Below the pieces are notes generated by a model that was not told where the DNA came from, did not search any database, and worked only from the letters and a program-made list of their open reading frames with translations. Shown here piece after piece: positions 24,049 through 32,657 of a DNA stretch of 64,000 nucleotides (the stretch's first letter is position 1; the number at the start of each line of letters is the position of its first letter). Location: the NCBI GenBank assembly GCA_036000105.1, contig DASYGE010000010.1, forward strand, positions 62,001 to 126,000, in the 5' to 3' direction. Made by a program: the position numbers and the translations under genes. The stretch is from DASUBN01 sp036000105. Its GTDB lineage: Bacteria; Pseudomonadota; Gammaproteobacteria; Natronospirales; REEB76.

Positions 24049-26304
24049 TTACCGGGGGGCTCGAACGTCGGACATGACGACCTCGGCTTCCTGCACGATA
24101 TTACCCTGGATGAACTCGATACCCAGGGTATAGAGCACTGCCATGGTTTCGGGTTTCTCTACCCGTTCCGCCACGGTCTTGATGCCTTTTTCCTGCGCCT
24201 TGCTCACTATCGCCTTCACCATCTCGTGCTTCTTCGGATCGGTGGCCAGCACCGCGCTGATGGAGCCGTCTATCTTGAGGAAGTCCACGTCATTGATGAG
24301 TTCCAGGGTGTGCATGGGGTCGTGGCCGATGCCGAAGTGCTCTAAGGCGAAGCGGCACTTCATCTTGCGCACACTCTCGGCGAAGCTGCGGGTATCGGTC
24401 AGGTACTTCTCAGCAGATTTCTCCGGTATCTCGAACACCACGTTGGATGGGTTGACTTTGGCATTGGCCAGCAGCTTCTCGATCCAGGGCAAGAGGCCCC
24501 TGTCCGTGAGTGACTGATCGGAGAGCCGTACGAACAGGCTGCTGTTGCGCCCCTGCTTCACACGCTCCTGTATCACGCTCATGGAACCTTCCAGGATCCA
24601 GCGGTCGATGGCGGTCATCATGTTGATGCGCTCGGCGGCCGGCAGGAATTCGTTGGGCGCTATCTCCTCGTCCTTGTCGCCGCGCATGCGCACCAGCACG
24701 TCGTGCAGGTCCGTGGGTTCGCCGGTCAGGCTTGCCACCGGCTGGAAGGCGAGGATGAACTTGTTGTTCTTGAGAGCCTCGGTCAGGCGCCGCTGCCATT
24801 CGGTGTCGGTCACGCGGCCTTCCGCGTCTACAGTGGGGGGCGTCCAGCCGATCACCTTGTTGCCGCCCTGCTGCAGGGCGGTACGGTGCGCCTCTTCAGC
24901 GTCCTCCAGGAGTTTCTCCACGTTGTTGCGGCCGGAATCCACGGCCACGTAAGAGAGGCTCACGGTCATATTGGTGGATTTGCCGCCGGCCTGGAAGATG
25001 CGGCTCGAAGCGGTGGTGCGCAGATGATCGGCCCATTCGGCCACGTCCTTCATCTTGGGGCGCACCACCAGGGCCATGAACACCGTGCCGCCGAAGCGGG
25101 CGATGCGATCTTCCTTCGCACCCAGACTGCGGATGAGGTCTGCCAGGGCCTTGATGATGATGTCGCTGGCCAGCACGCCGACTTTCTCGGCGACCGCCGT
25201 GAACTTGTCGGGCTTGATGATGACGAGGCCCAGCACGCCCTCTTTGGGGAGATGCTGCATGGCCGCAGTCAGAGCCTCCAGGAAGAAGGTGCGGTTCATG
25301 AGGCCGGTGAACAGGTCCAGGTTCCGGTAAGTGGTGAGCTGTTGCACGCTGGCAGCGAGCTTCTGGTTGAGCTGGTCTATCTGGTGGGCCTGGGCTTCGA
25401 GCTGCTGGTTGAGCTGCTCTATCTGCTGGACCTGGGCTTCGAGCTGCTGGTTGAGACTGCCTGCCTGCACCTGGGCCTTGGCGTGCACCTTGAGCGCCAG
25501 CTCTTGGGCCTGCTGCTTCTGGGCTTGGGCCTGTTTCGCGTTCTGGTTGTCGCGGATGGAGATGGCGATGGCCGATTCACCGTCTATCTCCACCTTGGCG
25601 AATTCGAGCATCGTGTTGAGCGCTTTACCACCAGTGTGTTTGCCCTTCACCTTCAGCGGTTCCAGCTCCTGGCCCTTGCCGGCGTTCTTGAGCGCTTCCT
25701 TGAGGGGGGGCTGTGATTCGCCCTCGAACAGTTCCAGCACCGGGGTGCCTTCGACGTCGGAGCTCTCCTTGTAGCCGAAGAGATCGAGGAAGGCGGGGTT
25801 GGCCGAGAGGATGATGCCGTCGTGCACGTAACTGATGGCGTCCTTGGATTCCTTCACCACCAGGTTGATGCGCTGCTCGTACTCGTGCAGCTTGATGCTG
25901 GTCTGCTCGAAGTCACGGGCCAAGTGCAGGACTTCCAGTTCCCGCGACACCACGGCCTGCAAGTGCTCCACCTGATCCATGGAGACCAGATCACGGGCGC
26001 CAGTGTTGATGATCTCGGCGACGATGGCGGGGGAGAGACTCTTGCCGATGGCGATGATCGGCACGTTGGGCAGGGTCATGTCCCTCAAGCGCACGATGTC
26101 CTTGAACGGTGCCGTGGGCATGCTGGTGGAACACAGGATCAGGTCCGGTTTCTGCTGGCGGAGGCTCTTCTCAGCGTCGTCCATGCTCCCCGCAAAGATC
26201 GGGCGCACGGCATGGCCCGCGTTACGCAGCGTGCTGTTCAGCATCTCGGCGTCGTTCTGGGAGGGTGCAACGACCAGGACCGGAAGGGCGCTACGTGGCG
26301 ACAA
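24049..26304 (-). CDS. FimX-like REC-PAS-GGDEF-EAL protein, both catalytic motifs degenerate
   Basis: A 751-residue protein. Domains: REC-like (about 8-125), PAS (about 150-250), coiled coil (about 255-335), GGDEF (about 340-490) and EAL (about 505-745). The GGDEF signature is replaced by FGGTVFMALV (near 403) and the EAL by DVLVRMR (near 535), so it should be a c-di-GMP receptor rather than cyclase or phosphodiesterase. The same architecture and decay are known in Pseudomonas FimX, which controls type IV pilus assembly at the pole. The REC domain lacks an obvious phosphoacceptor Asp in the usual context (LILCSTSMPTAP). The coil contains a 14-residue tandem repeat. FimV, another pilus/polarity protein, is also in this window. 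Confidence 0.82.
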   Translation of the reverse strand: MSPRSALPVLVVAPSQNDAEMLNSTLRNAGHAVRPIFAGSMDDAEKSLRQQKPDLILCSTSMPTAPFKDIVRLRDMTLPNVPIIAIGKSLSPAIVAEIINTGARDLVSMDQVEHLQAVVSRELEVLHLARDFEQTSIKLHEYEQRINLVVKESKDAISYVHDGIILSANPAFLDLFGYKESSDVEGTPVLELFEGESQPPLKEALKNAGKGQELEPLKVKGKHTGGKALNTMLEFAKVEIDGESAIAISIRDNQNAKQAQAQKQQAQELALKVHAKAQVQAGSLNQQLEAQVQQIEQLNQQLEAQAHQIDQLNQKLAASVQQLTTYRNLDLFTGLMNRTFFLEALTAAMQHLPKEGVLGLVIIKPDKFTAVAEKVGVLASDIIIKALADLIRSLGAKEDRIARFGGTVFMALVVRPKMKDVAEWADHLRTTASSRIFQAGGKSTNMTVSLSYVAVDSGRNNVEKLLEDAEEAHRTALQQGGNKVIGWTPPTVDAEGRVTDTEWQRRLTEALKNNKFILAFQPVASLTGEPTDLHDVLVRMRGDKDEEIAPNEFLPAAERINMMTAIDRWILEGSMSVIQERVKQGRNSSLFVRLSDQSLTDRGLLPWIEKLLANAKVNPSNVVFEIPEKSAEKYLTDTRSFAESVRKMKCRFALEHFGIGHDPMHTLELINDVDFLKIDGSISAVLATDPKKHEMVKAIVSKAQEKGIKTVAERVEKPETMAVLYTLGIEFIQGNIVQEAEVVMSDVRAPR
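25357..25455 (-). repeat. 42-bp tandem repeat inside the FimX-like gene
   Basis: Two full 42-bp units (25357-25398, 25399-25440) and a partial third (25441-25455) encode LNQQLEAQVQQIEQ-type 14-residue blocks, i.e. two heptads each. Copy number could change by slippage and so alter coil length between strains. Confidence 0.75.
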
Positions 26305-26392
26305 GACATCTCCTCAAACTGGTCGGCTAAGTTCTTGTTCTGAACGGGTACTTTTATCCCATCCCCGGAGGTTTTTCCAGTGATTTCGGCCT

Positions 26393-27403
26393 TCAGTCGC
26401 CGCTTGTAACAGGCCCCGCGTCACCCGGTATCGGCATCTTCGACGGTGCACCGGGCACTTCCCGCACCAATTTGGGCACCAGATAGCCCGGGAGCCGGGC
26501 ACGCAGCTCAGCCATGAGCGCGACGGCTCTGGCTTCGGATACGTCGAAATGCGCGGCGCCCGCCACCGGGTCCAGCAGGTTGAGGTAGTAGGGCAGCACC
26601 GAGGCTGAGAAGAGCGCTTCGGACAGATCCGCCAGGGCTGCGGCCGAGTCGTTTACCCCCTTGAGCAGCACTGACTGGTTGAGCAAGAGAGCCCCGGTGC
26701 CGCGCAAGCGGGCGCAGGCATTCCGCAGCGCGCCATCCATCTCCCGGCCGTGGTTCATGTGCAGCACCACGACCTTCTGCAGCTTGCAGGCGGCTAGCCA
26801 GGCGACGAGGGCCTCGTCCACCCGGGAGGGCAGCACCACCGGCTGGCGGGTGTGCAACCTGAGACGCCTTATATGAGGTATGCCTTCCAAGGCATCCGCG
26901 AACGCCGCCAGTCGTTCGTCGCTCAAGGTGAGGGGATCGCCGCCGCTCAGGATCACTTCGTTGATGCTGGCATCCGAACGCAGGTAGTCGAGCGCCTCGC
27001 GCCAGTCGTCGTTACGTGCGGTCTCGTCGGAATAGGGGAAGTGGCGCCGGAAGCAGTAGCGGCAGTGCACGCCGCAGGCGCCGGTGGCGATGAGCAGCAC
27101 CCGCCCCTGGTATTTGTGCAACAGGCCCCGGGCGGCTAGGCTCGGCATGTCGCCCACCGGGTCACGGCTGAAGCCGGGTGCCTCCAGGAGTTCCTCCCCC
27201 AGGGGCAGCACTTGGCGCAGCAGCGGGTCATCGGGATCGCCCTTGCGCATCCTCGCCAGGAAGCCGCGTGGCACCCTGAGCGGGAAGCTGGCCGACGCCC
27301 GCCGGGCGGGTTCCAGCCAGCGGCTGTCCAGCTCGAGCAGGCCCAAGAGTTCTGCGGGGTCGCGTACCGCTTCCGCCATTTCAGTCTGCCAACGGGTGCT
27401 CAT
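26393..27403 (-). CDS. epmB: EF-P beta-lysylation protein EpmB (lysine 2,3-aminomutase-like)
   Basis: A 336-residue radical SAM enzyme converting (S)-alpha-lysine to (R)-beta-lysine for attachment to EF-P. The cluster motif is ACGVHCRYCFRRHFPY; ILSGGDPL, LHTRQPVVLPSRV and the PLP-lysine region LLNQSVLLKGVND are as in the family. The start at 27403 (MSTRWQTEMAEAVRDP) follows the usual EpmB length; the frame continues open upstream without a good start. It is transcribed divergently from efp, about 100 bases away. Confidence 0.94.
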   Translation of the reverse strand: MSTRWQTEMAEAVRDPAELLGLLELDSRWLEPARRASASFPLRVPRGFLARMRKGDPDDPLLRQVLPLGEELLEAPGFSRDPVGDMPSLAARGLLHKYQGRVLLIATGACGVHCRYCFRRHFPYSDETARNDDWREALDYLRSDASINEVILSGGDPLTLSDERLAAFADALEGIPHIRRLRLHTRQPVVLPSRVDEALVAWLAACKLQKVVVLHMNHGREMDGALRNACARLRGTGALLLNQSVLLKGVNDSAAALADLSEALFSASVLPYYLNLLDPVAGAAHFDVSEARAVALMAELRARLPGYLVPKLVREVPGAPSKMPIPGDAGPVTSGD

Positions 27404-27507
27404 GTGCTTCTTCAAAGGCTGCCCGGAGACGGGCGGTAGGGTATGATTACGCGCTTTTGCGGGGCCCAATCCCCGTATTTTATCACTTGCGGACAGCGGG
27501 ATATCCC

Positions 27508-28071
27508 ATGAGTTACAGCACCAGTGAATTCAAGGCCGGTCTCAAGATCATGATGGACGGCGACCCTTATACCATCGTGGAGAACGAGTTCGTGAAGCCC
27601 GGCAAGGGCCAGGCGTTCAACCGGGTGAAGATCCGCAACCTCAAGTCCGGCAAGGTGCTGGACCGCAACATGAAGTCCGGCGAGACCGTGGAAGCAGCCG
27701 ACATCGCCGAGCTGGACGTGCAGTACCTGTACAGCGACGGCCAGTTCTGGCACTTCATGAACCCGGAAAACTTCGAGCAGCTGGCCGCCGATGGCATCGC
27801 CATGGGCGACGCGAAGAACTGGCTGAAGGGCGAGGAGCTGTGCAAGATCATGCTGTGGGACGGCAAACCCCTGGCGGTGACCGCGCCCATCTTTGCCATC
27901 CTCAAGGTCACCGAGACCGACCCCGGTGTGCGCGGCGACACCGTCACCGGCGGCAACAAGCCCGCCAAGCTTGAGACCGGCGCCACGGTGCGCGTGCCGC
28001 TATTCATCAACGAGGGCGAGTTGATCAAGGTGGACACACGCTCCTCGGAGTATGTCGCCCGCGCCAAGTAA
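27508..28071 (+). CDS. efp: Elongation factor P
   Basis: A 187-residue translation factor that relieves ribosome stalling at polyproline. The modified lysine should be Lys33 in FVKPGKGQAF, equivalent to Lys34 of E. coli. Three OB-like domains are complete, ending SSEYVARAK. The ATG at 27508 was chosen over the longer frame because it gives the conserved N-terminus SYSTSEFKAGLKIM. Flanked by both lysylation enzymes. Confidence 0.97.
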   Translation: MSYSTSEFKAGLKIMMDGDPYTIVENEFVKPGKGQAFNRVKIRNLKSGKVLDRNMKSGETVEAADIAELDVQYLYSDGQFWHFMNPENFEQLAADGIAMGDAKNWLKGEELCKIMLWDGKPLAVTAPIFAILKVTETDPGVRGDTVTGGNKPAKLETGATVRVPLFINEGELIKVDTRSSEYVARAK

Positions 28072-28076
28072 CCTGC

Positions 28077-28195
28077 GAGCGGGTCTTTTGGCCGAATGGC
28101 AGCATTGCGGCGTGTGCTCCGGTGCTCATTTACTGTCGTGTAAACTCCGCTCCTCGCACGCACCGCGCCTTGCCCTCGACCAAAATCCCTCGCTC
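28077..28195. repeat. Structured intergenic element, copy 4 (efp/epmA)
   Basis: Outer arms GAGCGGGTCTTTTGGCCG (28077-28094) and CGACCAAAATCCCTCGCTC (28177-28195) are largely complementary. On the minus strand the interior reads GCGAGGAGCGGAG, hairpin TTTAC/GTAAA (28129-28144), TGAGCACCGGAGCACACGCC, parallel to copies 1-3. It begins five bases after the efp stop. Confidence 0.65.
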
Positions 28196-28231
28196 TCGGC
28201 GTGGTTCTTGGGAAGCTGGTAGCGTATTCAA

Positions 28232-29191
28232 ATGACTGATTGGCAACCGACAGCACCCTTAGCGAACCTCAAGCTGCGCGCAGAACTGCTGGTGAAGCTC
28301 CGGCAGTTCTTCGCCGCCCGCGGTGTCCTGGAAGTGGATACGCCGGCCCTGTCCCGGGCCGGTACCACCGACCGGTATATCCACAGCTTCCGGGTGGAGG
28401 ATGGGCGAGGCGGCCCGCTCTATCTGCACACTTCTCCTGAATTCCCCATGAAGCGTCTCCTGGCCTCAGGCAGCGGCGACATATGGCAGCTCTGCAAGGT
28501 GTTCCGCAGCGGCGAGGCGGGGCGCATGCACAATCCGGAATTCAGTATGCTCGAGTGGTATCGCTTGGGCTTCGACCATCATCGGCTCATGGCCGAGACC
28601 GCGGAGCTGATCACGGCGCTCATCCCCGGGATCAGGCAGCCGCCGGAATACCTGAGCTATCGCGAGGCTTTCCAGCGCCACGCCCACATCGATCCCTTCA
28701 CCGCGTCCAAGCGTGACTGCATGGGCGCCCTGCAAGGGGCCGACCGGCGCCTGCCCGCGGAAGGCGAGCTGGACCAGGATGGCTGGCTGGATCTGCTGGC
28801 CGGGGAGCGGGTGTACCCCGCCTTGGGCCTGGGGGGGCTTACCTTTATATACGATTACCCGGCGAGCCAGGCGGCCCTGTCCCGGATACGGCCCGGGCAG
28901 CCGCCTGTGGCGGAACGTTTCGAGGCATTCCTCGATGGCATGGAGCTCGCCAACGGTTTCCACGAGTTGGCTGATGCGGCGGAGCAACGCCGCCGTTTCA
29001 CAGCGGACATCGCCTATAGAAAGGCCGGTGGTCTCGCGCAGATACCCATGGATGAGCACCTGCTGGCTGCCTTGGCGCACGGACTGCCGGAATGTTCCGG
29101 CGTGGCGCTGGGTTTCGACCGGTTGGTGATGATCGCGGCGAAGGCGCAATCTATAGGTGATGTGACTGCATTCCCTTCCGATAGGGCTTGA
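28232..29191 (+). CDS. epmA: EF-P--(R)-beta-lysine ligase
   Basis: A 319-residue paralogue of the catalytic domain of class II lysyl-tRNA synthetase, without the anticodon-binding domain, that attaches beta-lysine to EF-P. Motif 2 region CKVFRSGEAGRMHNPEFSML and motif 3 GVALGFDRLVM are clear. With epmB and efp adjacent, substrate assignment is firm. The third E. coli enzyme, the hydroxylase EpmC, is not in the window. ATG 28232 lies in a weak ribosome-site context. Confidence 0.95.
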   Translation: MTDWQPTAPLANLKLRAELLVKLRQFFAARGVLEVDTPALSRAGTTDRYIHSFRVEDGRGGPLYLHTSPEFPMKRLLASGSGDIWQLCKVFRSGEAGRMHNPEFSMLEWYRLGFDHHRLMAETAELITALIPGIRQPPEYLSYREAFQRHAHIDPFTASKRDCMGALQGADRRLPAEGELDQDGWLDLLAGERVYPALGLGGLTFIYDYPASQAALSRIRPGQPPVAERFEAFLDGMELANGFHELADAAEQRRRFTADIAYRKAGGLAQIPMDEHLLAALAHGLPECSGVALGFDRLVMIAAKAQSIGDVTAFPSDRA

Positions 29192-29207
29192 GATCTAAGG
29201 AGCGGCG

Positions 29208-29690
29208 ATGTTCGAGATGAAGAAGATCGAGGCCTCAGGCAAGGCCGGACTGTATGCCGAGCTGCTCACCCAGGCCAAGGGCCTGTTGCATGATGAGCAT
29301 GATCTCGTGGCCAATGCCGCGAACTTCTCCGCGCTGCTCTATCACAGCCTGCCGGACCTCAACTGGGTGGGCTTCTATTTCATGAAAGACGGTGAGTTGC
29401 TGGTGGGGCCCTTCCAGGGCAAGCCCGCCTGCGTGCATATCGCCATCGGCAAGGGCGTCTGCGGCACCTCGGCCCAGAAGCGCGAGACCCTGCTGGTGCC
29501 GGACGTGAACCAGTTCCCCGGCCACATCTTCTGCGACGGGGACTCCCTGTCGGAGATGGTGGTGCCTCTCGTCAAGGATGGGAAACTGCTCGGCGTGCTG
29601 GATATCGACAGCCCCAAGCTTGCGCGCTTCGATCTGGAAGATAAGCAGGGAGTGGAGGCTCTCGCGCAGGCGTTCCTGCAGGCCTTATAG
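29208..29690 (+). CDS. msrC: Free methionine-(R)-sulfoxide reductase (GAF domain)
   Basis: A 160-residue single GAF-domain enzyme reducing free L-methionine-(R)-sulfoxide. Three cysteines, Cys75 (KPACVHI), Cys85 (KGVCGTSA) and Cys109 (HIFCDGDS), keep exactly the 10- and 24-residue spacing of E. coli fRMsr (84/94/118). ATG 29208 is preceded by AAGGAG. It follows epmA by 16 bases and may share its transcript. Its stop overlaps the end of psd, which runs the other way, by six bases. Confidence 0.9.
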   Translation: MFEMKKIEASGKAGLYAELLTQAKGLLHDEHDLVANAANFSALLYHSLPDLNWVGFYFMKDGELLVGPFQGKPACVHIAIGKGVCGTSAQKRETLLVPDVNQFPGHIFCDGDSLSEMVVPLVKDGKLLGVLDIDSPKLARFDLEDKQGVEALAQAFLQAL

Positions 29691-30551
29691 ACTAGCTGCG
29701 ATCTTCCGGCCCATGCGGACGGGGCTGTTCGGCCCGTACGCTACGTCCCAGCGTATGCGGTCCTTCGCGAACAGCAGGATCACCGTGGAGCCCATGTTGA
29801 AGCGTCCTGCTTCCGCGCCCTTGTCCAGCTGCACTTCACCGTCCTTGTAATCCCAGGCACGCACCGAGCGCCGCTGGGGCGGGGTGATCTCGCCGGCCCA
29901 CACCGTCTCGATGCTGGCCACGTTCATGGCGCCCACCATCACGAGCGCCATGGGTCCGATATCCGTATCGAACAGGCAGGCCACCCGCTCGTTGCGGGCG
30001 AACAGGCGGGGCACCGCCCGGGTGGTGGGCGGATTGACGCTGAACAGGCGTCCCGGCACCTGCAGCATCTTATATAGGCGTCCCGCCACCGGCATGTGGA
30101 TACGGTGGTAGTCCTTGGGCGAGAGATACAGCGTGGTGTAGGCGCCGTCCTTGAACACCGCGGCGGCGGCCTCATCGCCACCCAGGAGTTCCAGGGTGCT
30201 GAACCAACGGCCCTTGGCCTGGAAGATCCGCCCGCCCTCGATCACGCCCATCTGGCTCACGGCGCCATCCACCGGCGAGACCACGGCATCCGCTTCCATG
30301 GCCATGGGCCGTGCGCCGGCGCGCAGGCTGCGGGTGAAGAAGGCGTTGAAGGTGGGATAGGCGCGGACGTCGGGCTCGGCTGCCTCGCTCATATCGACGC
30401 CGAAGCGGTGGATGAAATCCCGGATGGACCAGTCCTTGAAAGCGGACCATTCGCGGCGCGTGAGCCAGTGGGTGATGCGCGACAGGGCGTGCTGCGGCAA
30501 CGGGTATTGCAACCAGGCCTTGATGTAGTCCGAGGAGGATGCGCTATACAT
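29685..30551 (-). CDS. psd: Phosphatidylserine decarboxylase proenzyme
   Basis: A 288-residue membrane-associated enzyme that makes phosphatidylethanolamine. The self-cleavage site is FNMGSTVILLF: the usual LGST is MGST here, leaving the Gly-Ser bond that yields the pyruvoyl group. Other conserved parts: PVDGAVSQMG, YLSPKDYHRIHMP, MVGAMNVASIE. It starts seven bases after the PCu(A)C gene, so a lipid gene shares an operon with copper-delivery genes. Confidence 0.95.
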   Translation of the reverse strand: MYSASSSDYIKAWLQYPLPQHALSRITHWLTRREWSAFKDWSIRDFIHRFGVDMSEAAEPDVRAYPTFNAFFTRSLRAGARPMAMEADAVVSPVDGAVSQMGVIEGGRIFQAKGRWFSTLELLGGDEAAAAVFKDGAYTTLYLSPKDYHRIHMPVAGRLYKMLQVPGRLFSVNPPTTRAVPRLFARNERVACLFDTDIGPMALVMVGAMNVASIETVWAGEITPPQRRSVRAWDYKDGEVQLDKGAEAGRFNMGSTVILLFAKDRIRWDVAYGPNSPVRMGRKIAASL

Positions 30552-30558
30552 GGATCGC

Positions 30559-31008
30559 TCAGTGCGCCGGTGGGTCGCGACGCACGTTGGCCATGATGGT
30601 GAGCCCCGATCTGTCGGAGAAGGTGAGCATGAGGGTCACCATGTCGCCGGAGTAGAGGTTCTTCTTCGGCTGCATGAGCATCAGGTGGTAACCACCGGGC
30701 TTGAACTCGATGCTGCCATGGGCCGGGATCACGATCTGTGCTACTTCCAGCATGCTCTCCTGGCCGTCCTTCAGCACGCTCTGATGCATCATCACCGCGC
30801 CGAAATCCGGGCTGCCGACCTGGGTGAGGGCCAGGGACTGGTCCGTGAGGTTCTCCAGCACGAAGTAGCCCGCCATCACGTCCACGCCGGGAGCCGCTTC
30901 GCGTATCCACACGTGGCTCGCGCGCACCGTGGGGCCGTCGGCGGCCATGGCTGCCGGCAGGAAGGACACGCACAGCACCATGAGGGGGAATAAGTGGCGC
31001 GTCACCAT
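30559..31008 (-). CDS. PCu(A)C-type periplasmic copper chaperone
   Basis: A 149-residue exported protein (signal peptide to about residue 22, AAMA). The copper site is formed by MMH (about 73-75), Met in QESM, and the His/Met pair in GGYHLMLM. It delivers Cu(I) to the CuA centre of cytochrome c oxidase or similar, normally with Sco. Its ATG overlaps the sco stop (ATGGTGA), so the two are coupled, which supports the shared role. No oxidase genes are in the window. Confidence 0.92.
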   Translation of the reverse strand: MVTRHLFPLMVLCVSFLPAAMAADGPTVRASHVWIREAAPGVDVMAGYFVLENLTDQSLALTQVGSPDFGAVMMHQSVLKDGQESMLEVAQIVIPAHGSIEFKPGGYHLMLMQPKKNLYSGDMVTLMLTFSDRSGLTIMANVRRDPPAH

Positions 31009-31643
31009 TGTTCTCCGTAGTAACGGATGATGTTCACGTAGTCGATGGCCATGCGTCTCGGGTCCATGGGTGGGGTGTAGAGCGCCGTCTCTTGCGCCTG
31101 GGGGTCCACCAGGATCACCGCGGCGGAGTGGGTGACGCCGTAGTTGCCCTTCGAATCGGGTTTCTCATAGGCGAAGTCCACCCCCAGAGGGGTGGTGAGG
31201 GCGCGCAGGTTCGCCAGGCTGCCGGTGGCGCCGGTGAAGTCCGGGTTGAAGTACATGGCGTAGTTCTTGAGCAGCTGCGGGCTGTCGCGCTTGGGGTCCA
31301 CCGAGATGAAGTACACACGGGGGCGCTTGGTCGCCGGCAGCTTGGCGAACATCCTCGACATCTTATCCAGGGCTGCGAGGGTGGTGGGGCAGGCGTCCGG
31401 GCAGTGGGTGTAGCCGAAGTACAGGAGGCTCCAATGGCCCATAAGCTGGGCGCGGCTGAAGCTCGCGCCGTCCGTGTCCGTGAGGCTGAAATCGGGCAGG
31501 AGCTTGGGCGTATGCAGCAGCAGCGCGTCGGTATGGGGACGCACTGGAGGCCGGGTACCGAAGACCAGGTAGCTCGCGAGGACGCCGACTGTGAGGGCCA
31601 GCAGCATCAGCCCCGCATAAGGGAGCAAAGCCTTGAATTTCAT
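31002..31643 (-). CDS. SCO1/SenC family copper/thiol protein
   Basis: A 213-residue protein with one N-terminal membrane anchor (about 8-28) and a periplasmic thioredoxin-like domain. The copper ligands are the CxxxC in THCPDACPTTL and the distal His in GVTHSAAVILVD. The start at 31643 gives the anchor; the frame remains open far upstream but overlaps prmB on the other strand. It is an assembly factor for CuA of cytochrome oxidase, working with the PCu(A)C protein encoded next. Confidence 0.93.
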   Translation of the reverse strand: MKFKALLPYAGLMLLALTVGVLASYLVFGTRPPVRPHTDALLLHTPKLLPDFSLTDTDGASFSRAQLMGHWSLLYFGYTHCPDACPTTLAALDKMSRMFAKLPATKRPRVYFISVDPKRDSPQLLKNYAMYFNPDFTGATGSLANLRALTTPLGVDFAYEKPDSKGNYGVTHSAAVILVDPQAQETALYTPPMDPRRMAIDYVNIIRYYGEQW

Positions 31644-31718
31644 GCGCGGATTATGCCACAGCGTTGGCGGCGGCTTGCGGGACTCCTTTATGATATGCCG
31701 ACGACAACGAGGTGCAGG

Positions 31719-32657
31719 ATGATGGAGAGTTTCGACGACATAGCCGCGCGGCTGGATACAGCCAAGGACTTCGTCCGCTGGGGCGCGAGCGCGTTCAACC
31801 GCGCCGGACTGCACTTCGAACACGGCACCGCCAACGCGGTGGACGAGGCGCTCAACCTGGTGCTGCACGCCTTGAGCCTCGATCACGAGATACCGCCCTG
31901 GCTCCTGGACGGGCGTCTCACCCAGACCGAGAAGCAGGCGGTCTATGCGCTCCTGCGCCGCCGGGTCGAGGAGCGCAAACCCTATGCCTATATCACCAAC
32001 CATGCGCGCTTCGCGGGTCTGGATTTCTACGTGGATGAGCGGGTGCTGGTGCCGCGTTCGCCCATCGGCGAACTCGCCGAAAGCTGTTTCGAGCCCTGGA
32101 TAGAGCCCGCGCGTGTCGCCAGGGTGCTGGATCTGTGCACCGGCAGCGGCTGCATCGCCATCGCCTGCGCCTATGCCTTCGGTGATGCGGCGGTGGATGC
32201 CGCCGATGTCTCGCCGGAGGCCCTGGCGGTCGCCGGCATCAACGTGGAGAAGTTGCACGTGTCTGACCGGGTGCTGCTGCACCAGGCCGATGTATTCCAG
32301 GGTCTGCCGCCTGCGTCTTACGACATCATCGTGAGCAACCCGCCTTACGTGGATGCCGAAGACATGGCGACGCTTCCGGATGAGCATAAGCACGAGCCCT
32401 CCCTGGGTCTCGCGGCCGGTGGTGACGGGCTGGATATCGTGCGCCGCATACTCGCCGGCGCCGGCGGATATCTCGCCGAGGATGGCATCCTGGTGGTGGA
32501 GGTCGGCAACAGCCGCTGGGCTCTGGAAGAAGCTTATCCGCAGGTGCCGTTCACTTGGCTGGAGTTCGAGCGCGGCCAGGCGGAGGTGTTCCTGCTCACT
32601 GCCGCCCAGGTGGCGGCCATCAAGGAACCGAAGAAGCAGGCGCAGCGTGTCCGGTAA
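31719..32657 (+). CDS. prmB: 50S ribosomal protein L3 N5-glutamine methyltransferase
   Basis: A 312-residue SAM-dependent methyltransferase. SAM site VLDLCTGSGCIAIACA; catalytic NPPY in DIIVSNPPYVDAEDM. The start is ATG 31719, six bases after GAGG. The N-terminal helical domain distinguishes PrmB/PrmC from DNA methylases; position before aroC is the conserved prmB-aroC arrangement, which favours PrmB over PrmC (usually next to prfA). Its end overlaps aroC by 11 bases. Confidence 0.93.
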   Translation: MMESFDDIAARLDTAKDFVRWGASAFNRAGLHFEHGTANAVDEALNLVLHALSLDHEIPPWLLDGRLTQTEKQAVYALLRRRVEERKPYAYITNHARFAGLDFYVDERVLVPRSPIGELAESCFEPWIEPARVARVLDLCTGSGCIAIACAYAFGDAAVDAADVSPEALAVAGINVEKLHVSDRVLLHQADVFQGLPPASYDIIVSNPPYVDAEDMATLPDEHKHEPSLGLAAGGDGLDIVRRILAGAGGYLAEDGILVVEVGNSRWALEEAYPQVPFTWLEFERGQAEVFLLTAAQVAAIKEPKKQAQRVR

